From assembly GCA_006503535.1 (NCBI GenBank), contig QYRS01000001.1:4340001-4404000 (forward strand): a stretch of DNA of 64,000 nucleotides, in the 5' to 3' direction. The notes under the pieces were generated by a model. It searched no databases. It was given only the letters and a program-made list of their open reading frames with translations, and was not told the origin of the DNA. The translations under genes were made by a program, and so were the position numbers. The DNA comes from Arthrinium phaeospermum (lineage: Eukaryota > Ascomycota > Sordariomycetes > Amphisphaeriales > Apiosporaceae). This document shows, piece after piece, positions 44,685 to 58,263 of the stretch. Every line of letters starts with the position of its first letter. Position 1 is the stretch's first letter.

Positions 44685-47644
44685 CTCATGTCGTGTCGTG
44701 TCGTGATAGCACGTTCTTGCGCCCCCTTTTCCGTAAGGGGACTACTTACTGTACCAGGATGTTGGTGAGGGGGAGGGGTGGTGGTAAAGAATTACTTCCG
44801 ATGCTGTCAGCCTGCAGGGTGACACTGCAATCTGTCTCTCTCTCTCTCTCTCTCCCTCAACACTCGGCAGTGGATCCGAACCGTCGACGAATGGGCGACG
44901 GGATTGAGACTGGTAGGCGGAAAATTGGTCGGGTACTACCGAGAAACCAAGAACAGGGGGAAAAAAACAGAGTTCTTCTTGATCTTACGCACAGCTGCAG
45001 CTGGCCACTGCAAATAGCATTTGCAGCTGGGTGGTGCGATCAGGTTGCCGGCGAACCGGAAAGAAGAGGGACTCTGCCCTATGAGAGTCGAGAGGACTTT
45101 AAGCGTCTCCCGGGCCTGCCAGTGCTTGTTATCGTATGATACTGACGCAGTATAGATGCAGACCCTATTTGGAGTCGTCTTGGGATCGGGACGGAGAGAG
45201 GTGTGTGTGTGGTGGTGTGGTGTGGTGTTGCGGCGAAAATCCAAGTAATTGAAGCTTCGGGTCCCACATACCGGATCCAGGATTGATAGGCCCAAGCTAT
45301 TTAGAATTAATTCGGCCTGCATAGTCTCATAGTACATTTGGGCCAGCCAGCACCCAGGTAGATTAAAATGTTTTCATGTGATGCATTGGCTGATCGCCCT
45401 TCCCGACTATACTCAACGGCTGTCTCGCCGCACAATGCGGCCCCACCACGTCCCCTATCTTCTTTTCACGGCCATATCTCGAGGTCTGCTTCATCTCCGT
45501 AGAGCCCGGCTTTCCAGCCAGACTTGCCCAAGTACATACCGCATATTAGCATATCGGTAGCAGATTAGGCCAGCACATCACCCGAAACCTTCTTTTTTTG
45601 AATTCATCCATTCCCCACGGGGATGCAATTCCATAAGATTGGATGGTTTGGCTCGGCTTCCTAATGTTTTCCTTTCGCCCGCCCACACGTGTGGATGTAG
45701 GTTAAGGTGCTTTCGTGGCTTCCACTCTGACAGGTTTTGTGTCCACGCCTCCTCTCCTAGGCTCTGTGTTGTAAGTTGGCTAGCGATTATTCGCACCCAC
45801 CCGGGCAACCTCTTTCTCCTTTAGGGCTTTTTTTTTCTTTTTCTCTTCTTCTTTTCTTTTGGCCAATACATGCATGTACATTGTCTGCGTAGCAAGCGTA
45901 GTGAGCGATGGTTCATGTAAGATGGCACATCACGAACACGATCCTCGCGCTTCCGTCCTCGTCATTGCTTGGCATGACAGCTGCCGGCTGCAGCTCATAG
46001 TCTTCCATCGGACAGTGTCAGGAACAAACCTTAAGCCGGGTTAAGGTTCCAGACTACGTGAAGAAAAAAATGTTCCAGACCGATCAAGGAGGACGGACGT
46101 TGGGATATTTGCTTACGTTGGAATTACTACACTGCCACTACATCATGCCCGCTTCCTGGGTTGGGTTTACCGTTTCCCGGGGCTCCTTGGGTAAGTATCT
46201 CGTAAGAAAGGGGCAATCGTCTATTCTGATCGGAATCCCCCCCTCTCTCCCCCTATGTGATAGATTTGCGCTCGACTTGCCTCTCGGAGTCGCATCGTCG
46301 ATGAACCCACCCTAACCCTCAAGGGGCTTGCTGTTCGTATGTACACAGTTGGCGGGCTTCGGCAGGCGGGGCGGGCGGGCCCCACGGGAAACATACCAGA
46401 GTTCGCCGAAATCTCTCTGTAATGTACAGGCAAGTGACCGTGCGAGCAGCGCTGGCGCTGAGCGCTGAACAAACCAAAGCGCCTGAGCTGGCTGGGCGCA
46501 TCCGGTAGTGCGCAGAGCTCAGAGGGCATTGGGGCGCGCAGAGGTGTAACCCCCACCACGAGCCACTCGATCCAAGAAAAGGAGCACTAATCCTGCTTGG
46601 GTCCTAGCCTGTGTGAAAATTGGCCCGAGGATCGTCCTTTAGCGGACTGGCGGAACTGCTACCCAGCAGCAGCACACCTTACCCCCCTCCTCCCTGCGGC
46701 TCAGCTCCCAGATCCTTTTGAGATTCTGGGTATGATCAAACTTGATGAACCGCCGCAGGGCCCGGACACGCAGAGGAGTATTAGTACGTAGGTAGGAAGC
46801 AGTGCCGGTGCAATCCAAAAAATACCTTCTCTATCCGCGCGACTCATGCTCTGACGTATACATTTGATGTAGGTGCCTCCAACACCCAGCCCCAGGTGTA
46901 TCTGTAATCCGGTAGGCATCGTTCAGAGCCACAGCACAGCGGTTTGCCATGCAACTGCTGAGCTAAAAAGTGGTTTCATGATAGCGCGGGAAGGTCAACC
47001 AGCACTGCTTGTTACTAGCTCCAGTACGTCCCATCCCAGCATAAGGTGCATAACCTTCCAGCTTAGCAAGTACCTCCAAGTACATGCTAGATGCCCGCCC
47101 ATGCGCTTAGTGTACCAGCAAGCCTTAAGACCAGGCGCTACCTGCTGTTGAGTCCAGCGACCTGATAAATGGGACACCATGCGCTTTTCTTTTCCCCCTC
47201 GGCTCCCGAGTCTAGCCTGCCACCTTCAACGGAACTATTGACTTCATGTACGCCTTCGACTGCTCTTCTCTCGAGTCTACCGCCGGCGCAGTGGCTATGC
47301 CCTACTAATCAACCTGGGTTGAATGATTCAAATACGGCGCCCATCCTCTGTCGACCTCCGCTACAGCATAGCTGATGCTGCCCTCCTTGCGCACGATCCC
47401 AGCTTCAGTATCATGACCGCCCCCACGTACCATAATAGCGAATGGCCAGTTTTGCGCAATTCCATATGCGCTGTTCACCGAGATAGACAGCCTTGTCCAA
47501 TCACCGACCCAAGTTGAAGTGGAAATACCATCACCTGCGTCGGAGGATGATTTGGTACCTACTTTATCCCTTCAGAGGGTGTGTAAATTGAAACCCTGAC
47601 CCCCACGGCCGCGCAAAAGAGAGAAGCAACCTTCGCTAACTGGC
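44685..47644. other. Intergenic, 3 kb, no gene seen
   Basis: Promoter region of the JmjC gene at the left and of SCAP at the right. A TC microsatellite is at 44835-44854. Short frames only, none recognised. Confidence 0.5.
44835..44854. repeat. TC dinucleotide repeat
   Basis: Ten TC units in non-coding DNA about 150 bp upstream of the JmjC gene. Confidence 0.85.
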
Positions 47645-50600
47645 ATGCTCCTCGCAAAAAAAAAGAACGACTGAAGCTCCGATTCTAGCGCCCAGTCATC
47701 CCTTACGGAGCGTCTTCACTCGATACGGCCGATATGCGTCCCGCCATGTGGTTACGACACTGCTCATATCGGTCGCCGTTGCTTCGATTCTAGTATATCC
47801 GTTTCCCTTCTTGTACACCAACGATTTCACCAATGGCGCCTCCAACCTGCCGCATCATGTCTGGACGGATGCACAGCCCCTCGAGGGCAAGGCCCCGGTT
47901 GAGCCCGATGTTATAATGCGATATATGGGTGCACGGCAACTATTTTGAAGCTCTGGATCGCGACCTCCTGCTTGGCGCTCTCGAACTACAGGACGAGCTT
48001 CTGGGGCCGACCACCGACTTCAACCCGCTCCAGGCAAACCCCCTGGAGGTCGCGGACGCTTCTACCGCCATGCACCTGAGCAAGGAGCAGCGCGACGCCT
48101 TTCATATCATCAATGGCGTCACGGACGAGTCTTGGTTCTTCCACTCTCCGCTGCAGTACTGGTCCTGCGACCCGCAGAAGATAGACAACGATCTGGACAT
48201 TTGGGGACGGTGAACGAGAGAAAGACGCAGCCAACGTCGGTCAATGTCACGCTTCGCCATTCCATTGTATTTAGCGGCAAGCGCTTTGAGGACCGCCGCT
48301 TGGTTGCCGCCGACGCGCTAGTCATTACCCTAATTCATCGACGCAATTCCCCAATCGGGCGCATCTGGCAGACCAAGGCCCAGGAACTTGCCGCCAAAAT
48401 GTCGGACCGTTACGATGTCTATCCCCGGGACGGTGTCAACATGCCGAGCCAGATCTATGAGTTCCAGTTCCGGCCTTTGTCGATACAAGATATCTTGGCC
48501 CTCGGCATTGCTTATTCGTTGACGCTTGCCTATTTCGTGGTCAGTCTGTCCAAGCTGAGGGCTGTCAAGTCCAAGATGGGTCTGATCGTGACGGTCATTG
48601 CGCAGCTTGCAGTCTCCATCATGTCGAGCTTCACCGTTTGCGCGATCCTCAAGATTGACCTGTCGAGGATTCCGAGTTTTGCATACCCTGTCGTCATCTT
48701 CTCCATGAGCCTCGAGAATGTCTTCAGGCTCATCAATGCCGTCATCCTCACTCCTTCTGAAGATAGTACCAGCAATCGGATCGGCTATGCTTTCGGCGAG
48801 ACGATGCATGTTGCCCTTGCGAGTGTGGCGCAGAATCTTTTGATTCTCTGGGGTCTATCCCGACTGGTCTCTCCCGGAGTTGCCCGCGTTCTGCACATTT
48901 GCCGCCATCGCGATCGTCTTCGACTTCTTCTACTTGTCAACATTCTTTCTCTCTGTTTTGAGTGTTGATGTGCGCCGTACCGAACTCAGCGATGCGTTGA
49001 CGAAAGCTTCCATCCGTAACAATCGATCCCAGGCCGAAATCCAAGCTCGCCAATCCTGGACAGACGCTATGCTGCAAGGCAAGATTGCCATGTCAACACG
49101 CGTAGCCGGCACCGTGGTCATGATCGGGTTCATACTGATCGCACAGTGGCACTTCTTTGAGAACGGGAGTCTGGCGAAGTCGCTGGGCCGATTCGTGAGC
49201 ATCGGTAAGAGGAACGAGTTCCCCGAATTCCCACGTTCCCAGCTCTCTATCGACGTTCATCAGGCCAGAAGCCCGACTTCTTGGCTGCGCCTTCAGGACC
49301 ACGAAACCGCGAGGGAGGTCCACGTTATTAAGCCTGACGCGCATAGCTACCTCGCAGAAGTTTTCGATCCGCTGGTTTTCGTCGCCAAGGGAGCAGATCG
49401 CAAACCCAATGTTCATGAGCGCCCTTTTCTGCCCGCCGTCTATGATTTCGTCCGCCACCAGTCGGCCCCCTTTGTAGTCTCGGTTCTCATCATCGCAGCT
49501 GCAGTGCGTCTGCTCATGAACTATCTACTGTGGGATGAGCTGGTGGAGTCCCATAATTCCTCAGACAATGCGGACGAGCCGCCGCTGATAATCGATACGC
49601 TCAGCGGCGGGCATTCTTTGGACGTCGCCATGCTGGCCGCATCTTCCGATGGCATCATTGTGTCCGTGGGACTCGACAGAGTTATCCGGGTCTGGGACAT
49701 GAAGGCCGATGGTGCTAGCTACACACTTTCAGGCAACGACATTCTCGACACGACCTTTCCTAAGGCTATGTGTATCAACGATTCTCACTGGTTGGCGTTA
49801 TTAACAACGGACAATGTTCTACTATGGGACCTTCATGAGTGCTGGGGCCCTTCTGTTCCGGTTAAGTCCTCCGGTACAAGCCCGAGGCCTTCTTTTTCAC
49901 CGCCGACGATACTCACGGTCTGCCTGCTCTTGGTGCGCCGCGACGGCACGATGATCGAAATACGCCCCGACAGGGAGGAGGCTGGCAGCTATGTCATTTC
50001 TGGGGAAAGCGTCATCGTGTCGGTCGATGCTCTCGTGGACAAACGTTCGTCTCATTTCCCTCTTTACTGATCTGGTTTGGAGACTCATACTGACCGTTTC
50101 GCAGCAAAAAGCACTACCAAGCTGATAAGCTCCTCTCGAGAAGGGGAGGTATTTTGCTTAACGCAGGATCCGTGCGGATGGTCTGCCAACGCCGTGAACA
50201 TAGCGCGACCGCTAGAGAAGGAGTTCATGTCCATCGTAACCTTGCCCGAGCTTGGGTACCTCCTCGTCGTGCGCAGCCAGTCTGTCGACCTGGTTGATGC
50301 GGCGGACTATGTCACGTTACATTGTTTCCGCACCGACCCCATCCAACCTCGGTCGCTCAAATGCTTCCACTCCAAGCGGCGCCAGATGCAATGCGGGTCT
50401 GTTGGCCTAAAGTTCCTGACGTTCGCCTATCTGAACGCGTTCACGAGAGACCTTGTTGTACAAAGCTACACACCCCAGCATGACGGCGAATCCATCTGCT
50501 TCCGTACCCCTGGCCAGCCAGTGAGCAAGACGTGCTGCCAATGGCCTCGAACTCGCGAAACTCGACGCGTCGTCACGGATCCCGGTGCCTGGGAGGCTCT

Positions 50601-50980
50601 ACCAACCGGGATGATCGTAGGCGCCCGAAAGAAGACCATGGTGAAGCCCCAGGTTACTACCAACGGTATCCACCGACTCAGGGGCACACCACTCTCCGTC
50701 GGCGTCGCAATAGCCACAACCACAGCCGGCCAACCACGCCCAAGAACATAACGACGACGACTGGGAAGTATGGATGTTGTCGCAGATTGGCAGAGGAGAA
50801 ACGTGGGAGACCATGCCGCTGGTATCAGACCCGTCGGGGTCCCAGCACTTATTCGTATCGAACCTGGGACCCATGACGCGGATCGGGCGGGGAAGCGTGG
50901 CGCTGGGGTTGAGCAACGTGATCAAGGTGATCCGGTGGGACATGAGAGGTTCGAAACGAACGATGAGAACTCGCCCATGA
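47645..50980 (+). CDS. SCAP: SREBP cleavage-activating protein with sterol-sensing domain
   Basis: ER membrane escort that binds the SREBP transcription factor and senses sterol (and, in fungi, oxygen-linked sterol depletion). Seen: a conserved N-terminus (HPLRSVFTRYGRYASRHV) followed by the first membrane helix VVTTLLISVAVASILVYPF. A luminal loop comes next. The sterol-sensing domain helices start at IQDILALGIAYSLTLAYFVV, with SFAYPVVIFSMSLENVFRL, VALASVAQNLLILWGL and FAAIAIVFDFFYLSTFFLSV. A further helix FVVSVLIIAAAVRLLMNYL leads to C-terminal WD40 repeats (SSDGIIVSVGLDRVIRVWDM; LALLTTDNVLLWDLHECW). An intron at about 50045-50104 precedes more repeats, ending near GLSNVIKVIRWDMRG at 50980. 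Start 47645 (MLLAKK) needs one extra A in an A9 run. Other frame breaks near 47925, 48200, 48870, 49890, 50520 and 50740. Confidence 0.85.
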
Positions 50981-51941
50981 ATGACCCCTTACGAACAGTG
51001 ACCAACCGCGTGGTCGGTGGCTAAACACAAAATAGGGGGTGGCATAGACATTTGGGGTTTTCGGGTCTGGTGGGAGAGAGTATTTGCTTCCATAAGCAAC
51101 GAACAACGGCGCATGTACACAAAAAGGAAAGATTCATTATTATATAAATGGGGGTGGCGAGTGAGTCTGGAGTTGCATGATATCCCTTCTGATTTTTGCA
51201 CCATGTTCCGGCGTCTGATTTGTTATTAAGCTGTAACACACACACACACAGAGAGAGAGAGAGAGCATATGGAGGGGTTCTTTGGCTAAGGCGGTTCATT
51301 CTTCGACGCAAGATGATCGGGGGCGTTATCGTAGATATTGAAACCGGCGATTCCGCTGGAAAAATAACAAAAAAGCAACCATGAAAAAGAAAACAAAAAG
51401 AATACATGAGACTTCTTCTATCGGTGCACTGCTGCAGATTTAGGCCGCGAGGCTATAGCTTTCCCTCTTGTACCGTACTTGTACATTCATTTGCACAAAA
51501 GACTCGCGTCCTCCCCCCTGGTATCACCGACCGGGTCTTTCTCCCTTTGCCTCCTCTCTGCGAATGCGGACCGGCTTGACGACACGCCAACGTACATGTA
51601 GTAGATAGAAATGAGGAGGAGTAAACAGCGCCGGCGCTTGGTAGGGTGGGAAGTAAAGTGAAGTGGGGGAGGGTATGTCGTTGGTTGCCCAAGTCCTGCA
51701 CACCCTCCTAGGTAATATCCCTTCTTCGCAAAAACAAATGAGAGGATAGACATGGAAAAGAGGAAAAGACCAGTTGCTCGCTCATAAATATAAACAGCAA
51801 ATAAAAGAAAACAGATACACGCTCAGTCCTGGCTCTCATCATCGTCATCCATCATTGCTGTCGGTGTATTTCTCTCAACACATCAAGGAACCCGGGGGTG
51901 CCCACATAATGTAGATGGGGCTTTCCATAACCCCCGCCCCT
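50981..51941. other. Intergenic, about 1 kb
   Basis: 3' regions of SCAP and of the small Cys-rich gene; an (AC)n(AG)n microsatellite is at 51236-51265. No gene seen. Confidence 0.5.
51236..51265. repeat. (AC)n(AG)n compound microsatellite
   Basis: About eight AC units followed by about seven AG units in non-coding DNA. Confidence 0.9.
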
Positions 51942-52261
51942 TCATGAGCATCGTTTCCTCGCGCGGCCGCTGGTCTTTGCCACCGCCGCCGCCACGGCCG
52001 GAATCCTCCTCCCCCAGCTCCGCGGCGCACCCGCAACAGCAGCGGCGTGGGCGGCCCCCTTGGTCTTGGACCGCGGCATGACGGAGCCGTACTGGTCCGG
52101 GAACCACATCTGGCACTCGTCGCAGGCCTCGTCGAGGCCGATGGTGTGCCAGATCTGCCGCTGCTCGCAGGGCTTCTGGGTGAAGTTGGCGGCGGTGCAG
52201 TACCGCGCGAAGGTGAAGGTCGTGTGTGGCAGACGAAGGCGTGGGCGTAGTATTTGCACAT
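51942..52261 (-). CDS. Small Cys-rich conserved fungal protein of unknown function
   Basis: No function known to me. The N-terminus MCKYYAHAFVCHTTFTFARYC, followed by QKPCEQRQIWHTIGLDEACDECQMWFPDQYG, shows regularly spaced cysteines (including CxxC in ECDEC-like context) and is of a type I remember from many Sordariomycete genomes. One frame break near 52228. The C-terminus after PRSKTKG is Ala/Arg-rich and its true end is unclear: this frame stops at 51942, a neighbouring frame at about 51883. About 100 aa. Start at 52261 is the only ATG before the conserved block. Zinc binding is possible but not shown. Confidence 0.55.
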
Positions 52262-52493
52262 CTTGTTGCCTGTGGTTTTGTTTGTGCTGGCGTGTGCGTG
52301 TGCGTGTGTGTAGAAGATGCTTAGATATATATCTATATATCTATAAGATTGGGTGTGTCCCAAACGTTGTGTGAAAGTGTATGTGCGGGTTTAAGTATGG
52401 GCAGGTTTGTAAGTCTGTGTCCGCCTGTACGTGAGTACGACGAGTATATGTATGATGTATATACGTATGCGTATGCGTGTGTAAGTGGTGGAA

Positions 52494-52902
52494 GTTTCTT
52501 TCTTCAAAAGAGATGCATAGAAGCCCTGCCGCTCTTCTAGACGCAAAGGTAGAAGGAGGATCCGGTCCGGGTGAAGCTGTAATGGTATACACGGTACAAA
52601 GTCAAAATTGGAGGGTATAGTTGGCAATGGTCCCATCGCGAAAAGGTGCGAGCGAAGGGGGGACTTTAGTCCCTTTTACAGACGATGACCTCTATGTTTC
52701 TTTCTTCAAAAGAGATGCATAGAAGCCCTGCCGCTCTTCTAGACGCAAAGGTAGAAGGAGGATCCGGTCCGGGGTGAAGCTGTAATGGTATACACGGTAC
52801 AAAGTCAAAATTTGGAGGGTATAGTTGGCAATGGTCCCATCGCGAAAAGGTGCGAGCGAAGGGGGGACCTTTAGTCCCTTTTGTACAGACGATGACCTCT
52901 AT
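52494..52902. repeat. 202-bp direct tandem duplication with run-length differences
   Basis: 52494-52695 recurs at 52696-52902. The copies differ only in single-base indels, mostly in runs (GGGT/GGGGT, AAAATT/AAAATTT, GACTTT/GACCTTT) plus one or two bases near TTTTACAG/TTTTGTACAG. Confidence 0.9.
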
Positions 52903-54862
52903 ATGCCGCTGTAATGAACGGGTTCAGACACAATGTCTCTCTTTTCTTTGCCCCTGTTTGTCGCATTTTTACGGCCCAAGTTACAGGTCACAAAGGGTGA
53001 TCTGTGCAAAGCAACCACCAGCAAGCGTCATGAAGCTATCATGGCTGAGTTTATATATAGAAACCATGTGTGTGTGGTATTATGGCCTTGCCTTGCCTTG
53101 CCTTGGGGATCAATGTTTGGCAAACATACATGGGCGCGCACATCACCATCATTTCTCTCTCTACCACTTCCATCCCTTCCTTGGGCTGAATGAACATGGA
53201 GGGACTCGAACCGTGGATTTCGACCTATCATATTGATGGGGGGAGTATGACGGGATATGTAGCAAGCCTACCTAGCCCAGATCTAGTAGTTAAGTCGTGC
53301 GTCGAATCCTCCCACGAGAGTTGTTGCTGTCTTGCCTCTCTCTCTCTCTCTCCCTTGACAATTTCGGGGCTAATAGCCTAATCCTGGGGAAAAAGGATGA
53401 GGGTTTTGGCACGCCTGCCGGGATCGTCGGGTGTGGGGTTGCCTTTTCCTGCCTTTAATCGTCATGTCCCAGTTGCCAGGGGGTCCAAATTGGGCGTTTC
53501 TTCCCTCTGGATAAAACATGACAGGAAGTGAGGACTCATCCTGAAATATGCAGGAACCCTATATCAGAAAACTAGATCTGACAGGGCGTCAATGCTTTCG
53601 GTCAGGCCCGGGGTTATGGCTGAAGATCAGGAAGAGAGAATAGAGAAATGATAAGGCATTGCTTTTTGGTGTGTTGCGCGTGAGCCTAAAAGCAAGTCTG
53701 CATCTACCCGACGGGTCTGGCAGGATGAGATGCCGGCCGTCGTGTTATGTGTTGTGTGTGTGCGTGGCCGCCTCATCCTCCATGTCCATGGGCGTGGTCG
53801 ACGACTTCGGAGCAAACAAGCAATTTCGAATGAGAATAAGGAAATCCGCCAACTCTATTTTACCTTCATCCCCGCCTGCCCGACGTTCCTTACATACATC
53901 AGGGACAAGCAAGGCCGGGCCTTGCCAGAAGATTGAAGGAATCAATACGTAGTAGTATGCAGAAAAAGGATAATGCTGCGGTGTCGTTTCAATAACCCAG
54001 ATGCCCAAATACATGTTGCAGTGTCGGAAAAGCCGAGAACGACGATTAAGGCTGTTGGCAAAAAAGAACGAAATTGGGCGAGTGTTCCTGTCTGGTTGCA
54101 ATGATGTACGTACATGGTCTGCGATGCACCGCTGCCGTCCTACCTTTCTCACCAGTTCACATTGCGCCCAAATTCTAGAAACGCGGCTGACAACAGGCAA
54201 CACGTGTCCTGGTGTATCGTCGGAGTCGGAGGGAAAAACGTGGTAGGGCAATAAAGACAGGCAGGCATGGCTCCGTCCGGAAGGCTGCTTGCTCGCTGCG
54301 CTGATTTGCAGCTTGTTGTTACATTACACGCGGGCTGGCTTTTGAAACCCGCCATGGCTGATTGGGAAAGGAAGAAGATGCCATTCTAGCCAAAATTCCT
54401 CACCGCCAGTCTCTTTCTTTTGCGCGCTCTCTCCTGGGATCTTCCGCATGAGTGAGGTGCCACTGCCGCTACGCAACTTGACAAAAGAAGGAAGAGACGG
54501 AGCGAGATTGTGTGTGGTGGCCACAAGTCAGGAGTGGTAAGTGAGAGTGAGAGGGGAGGGGAGGGAGAGAAAGAGAAGTGGAAAAAAGAGACAACGCGGG
54601 ACGAGAGCGGAAGAGCCTTGCCGGCCTGTCTCCTGCCCTGTTCATAGTAGGTAGACAACAAGAAGAGGGTGGCCGCATATATCGAGGCCGTATCGCGTCG
54701 ACTAGTCGCCCAGCCGCAGGGCGAGTAGGCAGCGATGGCTTGGGGTGCGCGAATGAGAACCGGGGGCTCTGCCGTGAAATGTATGCCGGTGAGGTCATTG
54801 TGGCCATGTTTGTTCATGCGCTGGCACCATTTGGACAACCTGGTTATACCGGCGATTCTGTT

Positions 54863-54882
54863 CGAGTCGAGTCGAGTCGAGT
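54863..54882. repeat. CGAGT pentanucleotide repeat
   Basis: Four consecutive CGAGT units in non-coding DNA. Confidence 0.8.
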
Positions 54883-57800
54883 CTAGTAGATCTTAGCAGT
54901 GCAGACTTGGACTCGCTATATTAGCTCCCGCAGTGGAATGATGTGTAAGTGCAAGCATGCGTTTAAGAGGAAAGAAAAGATACATCACGAAAAATATGGG
55001 GTGGCTGGGCGAAGGAGGCTGGCAGCTGGCGTGGAAGGTTCCCAAAGTAGTAGGTTATGCATGCTTGGAAATGTAAGGTTAGACGACACGACTAAGAGAC
55101 ACGACACCGACGACTTCCCACGTCGGCTAGCTGCAAGACGATAGGACTTGGAGATTGATGAAGTTGCGGGCGACCGCCATCAAATATGTATGAAACCGAC
55201 CGCATGAAAATCCGTTGTGTAACCGATGCTGCTGTCTTGCCCTTCTCGGCGAATACCCACGAGGTGAGGTGAGGGGGAGTCGGGTTGAGACAAGTCTTGT
55301 CCGTCCGTCAAGTCAAGTCCGTCAGCCAGTCAAATCCATCAGTCCCGGCTCGATTAAACTTAACCGCGAAAAGTCATTGTGCACGGCGAAGGGTGGGTAG
55401 CCGAATGAATGCGCAAGCAAGCTCCAGTCCGCCGTGACACTTGGCGAGTCGGGTCAAGTATGTTAGGTAGGTTACTTGCTTACATGGGCGAGGCCTCTCT
55501 GTCTGCAGCTGACAAGAAGACCTCGACAACGGCATCGTAGACCCAATACTGTCTGCCTACCTACGAGTACAAGTAGATACTAATGATAACATCAGTATCG
55601 GAGAACGAACAGAACCCCAATCTGTCTTAGACAGTCCCGTCGATTTCAACCCGAACTCCTCATGTCTCGGGCCAAGCACCCACCACATAACCTTATGAGT
55701 TTAAAAAGAAACTGTCTGTTCTCTGAGCTCTCATCGTGTGGGATGGGATTGGAGGGATGGAGGGAGAGATACCGAAAGCCTGGTAGTATCTTCCAAAGTT
55801 AGGTGGCGCTCTCGGAGATTTAGTTAAGGTAGGACCTAATTGGCCTACTAATCTCGAGCTTCGGCAAACCAGCCTCTCAGGCGCATCAATCAAATGAATT
55901 GAGTTGTGTGTTTGATGGCCCAGACGGGCTACCACACGATGTCGCCAGCTAATTCAAAGGCTTTCATTTCTTTCGATGCTGGCAGATCATCGATCTAGCT
56001 TCCATTTTCGAATTTACGTAGGCAGGTACTTTGCGCTTACCTACCCGAATGCGCGCTTGGATGGCTTGGGTAATGGTATCGGGATCCATGTATTTTATCT
56101 CGAGGTTCAAGGATGTTGTGACGGGCGGCTCCCTGGCTAGCCCATGTAGCTCTCCTCACCTGTCTGTCCCACTTTACTCCATCTCTCTCACCTGTTCCTC
56201 GTGGATCTTCTCTTCTCTGGTCCTCCATTTTGATCGATGCAGTTACGGGGGACTGGAGTGGTGCGAGCGAATTGACCAAGTCAATCAAGACACTCCGTTC
56301 CGCCAGGAAGTTGAGTTGCCAGTTGCCTGCATCCATCGTATCGGGGCATCTGCATCATAGCCAACGGCCCCCATTCGTTTTCTTGCTGTGCGCCGCAACC
56401 CTGATCGCCGCGGTTGCAGTAGTCCGGAATCGTTGATACAAGCTTGCTTGAACCTACTAAAATACATCTTTACCTAAGTAGGCTCCCTCATCAGGGTCTC
56501 TCTACCAATTGTCGCTCGTTGCTTCATGGGAATTTTCTGATTTGTTCATAACCACCATACCGCGCGCGTTACCAGCCCATTTCCCCGTCACGGTCTTTTT
56601 CCAACGGCCACACCCAGAGAGAGGCCTGCCTCCCGGTCACCGTCACCGTGTTGCTGCTCACCCTCACCCTCCTCACCCGCGCCCTCGCGCGCCTCGTCTC
56701 GTCCTGTCTCGTCTCCTGCAGCGCCGTCTTCCTGCACCACCCAAGAGTGCTCCTCAGGAAGGGGGCGGTCCACTGCGCGTTCATGCAAAACGCTGCTGCA
56801 ACCTGCCTGCAGCTGTCCTTTAATATGCGTTTTGGTTGATCCAGCATCGTACATACATACAACATAAAAATTGCAAGCGCTCCGAGTGGTTTATCGCCTT
56901 TCCTCCCGGCCCACTTCCCTACTCGACTGTACATATCATACCATACCATACATACTACTACTACTACATACGCTGGCCACCTGCATCGCATGTCAGTCCA
57001 GAAGAAAAAAAGTAGGCCTTCTTTTTCGTTCCCGTACGCTTGTCACTCGCACCTCGGACCCTCGAAAAAACGGCCGCTCCACATAGTGCCCTCGCAAAAG
57101 CCTGAAAACGCCCACGCTTCCGGGTTGACCTCACACCGCCATTGGCCTCCCCGATAGCCTATCATCGAGTTACCCAGGCTATCCCCGTAGGGGCGATCAT
57201 ATATATGCTGCCCGCCTATTAACAAATTCACCCCCCAGTACTCTGTGTACTCACGATAGCTCGTCACAGCGCCCTGTTACTCGACGTCGAGATGCTTCAG
57301 AGTACGACGTGATACATCCGCCGCCGCCCACCTCACTCAACAGCAGCAGCATTCTCTAAAACCCTCCTCTCTCGCTCTCGCCATTTTTCCGGCTGTTGTT
57401 GATCACATCAAAAAACGCTCGTTACAATTGGAGTCTAGTCGACCTTTTCTTGGCCGCCAATCGGGCCCAGTCCTGTTTTTATTTCGCATTCGTTGTATCA
57501 TATTGGTCAGTATTGCTCCAATGACGCGCCTGGCTAAGAGCCCCGTTACCCACAGAGCTGAACGTCACCAAGCTTGCAATTGGGCTAACCATTGTATCTG
57601 CAGTCATCTGTAATCTCAATCTATTGTAAAATCTAATTGCATTCTCATTGGATTGGGCGTGGGATTCATTCGAGGAGAACCAAAGTCCCGCGGTTAGCTC
57701 CAGCCTCAGCGCTCAGCGCTCTCGGGGAAGGCTCTCTTTCTTCCCAGACTCTCCAGCAGCAATCCAAAGGAAAACCCCAGGGGGCTGTGGGACGGTCATC

Positions 57801-58263
57801 ACTCTCTTTAACTCACCTGGACATCCACTGGAAATCGCTTCCTTGATTTGGATCTCGAAGTTCTTCGATCGGTTCTCGCCTGCTCTGGTTCCTTGGTCAA
57901 TCGTGTTTGCGCGCGGCGTTCAACATCGTCTTTGAGCGCATAGCATAATTAAACCTACTCCTGTACTTCACGATAGCGGCATTGCCAGGCGCGTCTGGGC
58001 CAGTTTTGAATCCGCTGGATCTTGGAGCTTGGAAAGCGCATTCAGACCAGGTAAGCGACCGCTTTATTTCTTTCATAATTAAAAAGTGTCAACAACGCTT
58101 AGGGGCAAAGCGGCCGTGGATGGCGCAGTCATACACCAGAACACCATAGCAACCCAACTTTGCACCCCCTTGAGCTTCATGATGATGCACTGTCATAACC
58201 AGCATCTCGGGAAATACTAATGTTCGTAGGGAAGCGCCAGCCCCTAGCCTCTGGTCGGTCTCG

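Larger units (their letters stand above)
52262..58263. other. 6-kb region without recognisable genes
   Basis: No conserved reading frame, tRNA, rRNA or transposon seen on either strand. It contains a 202-bp tandem duplication (52494-52902), TC (53336-53352) and CGAGT (54863-54882) simple repeats and several T/C-rich tracts. The right end is presumably the promoter and 5' UTR of the 14-3-3-like gene. Confidence 0.5.

Noticed and set aside
46313..46322. CCCTAACCCT as a telomere-like repeat
   Set aside because: Only about one and a half units; chance occurrence.
53190..53280. Possible tRNA on the minus strand (GGTTCGAGTCC T-loop-like sequence)
   Set aside because: The T-stem bases do not pair (C opposite C at the third pair) and no matching acceptor stem or D-arm lies at the right distance.
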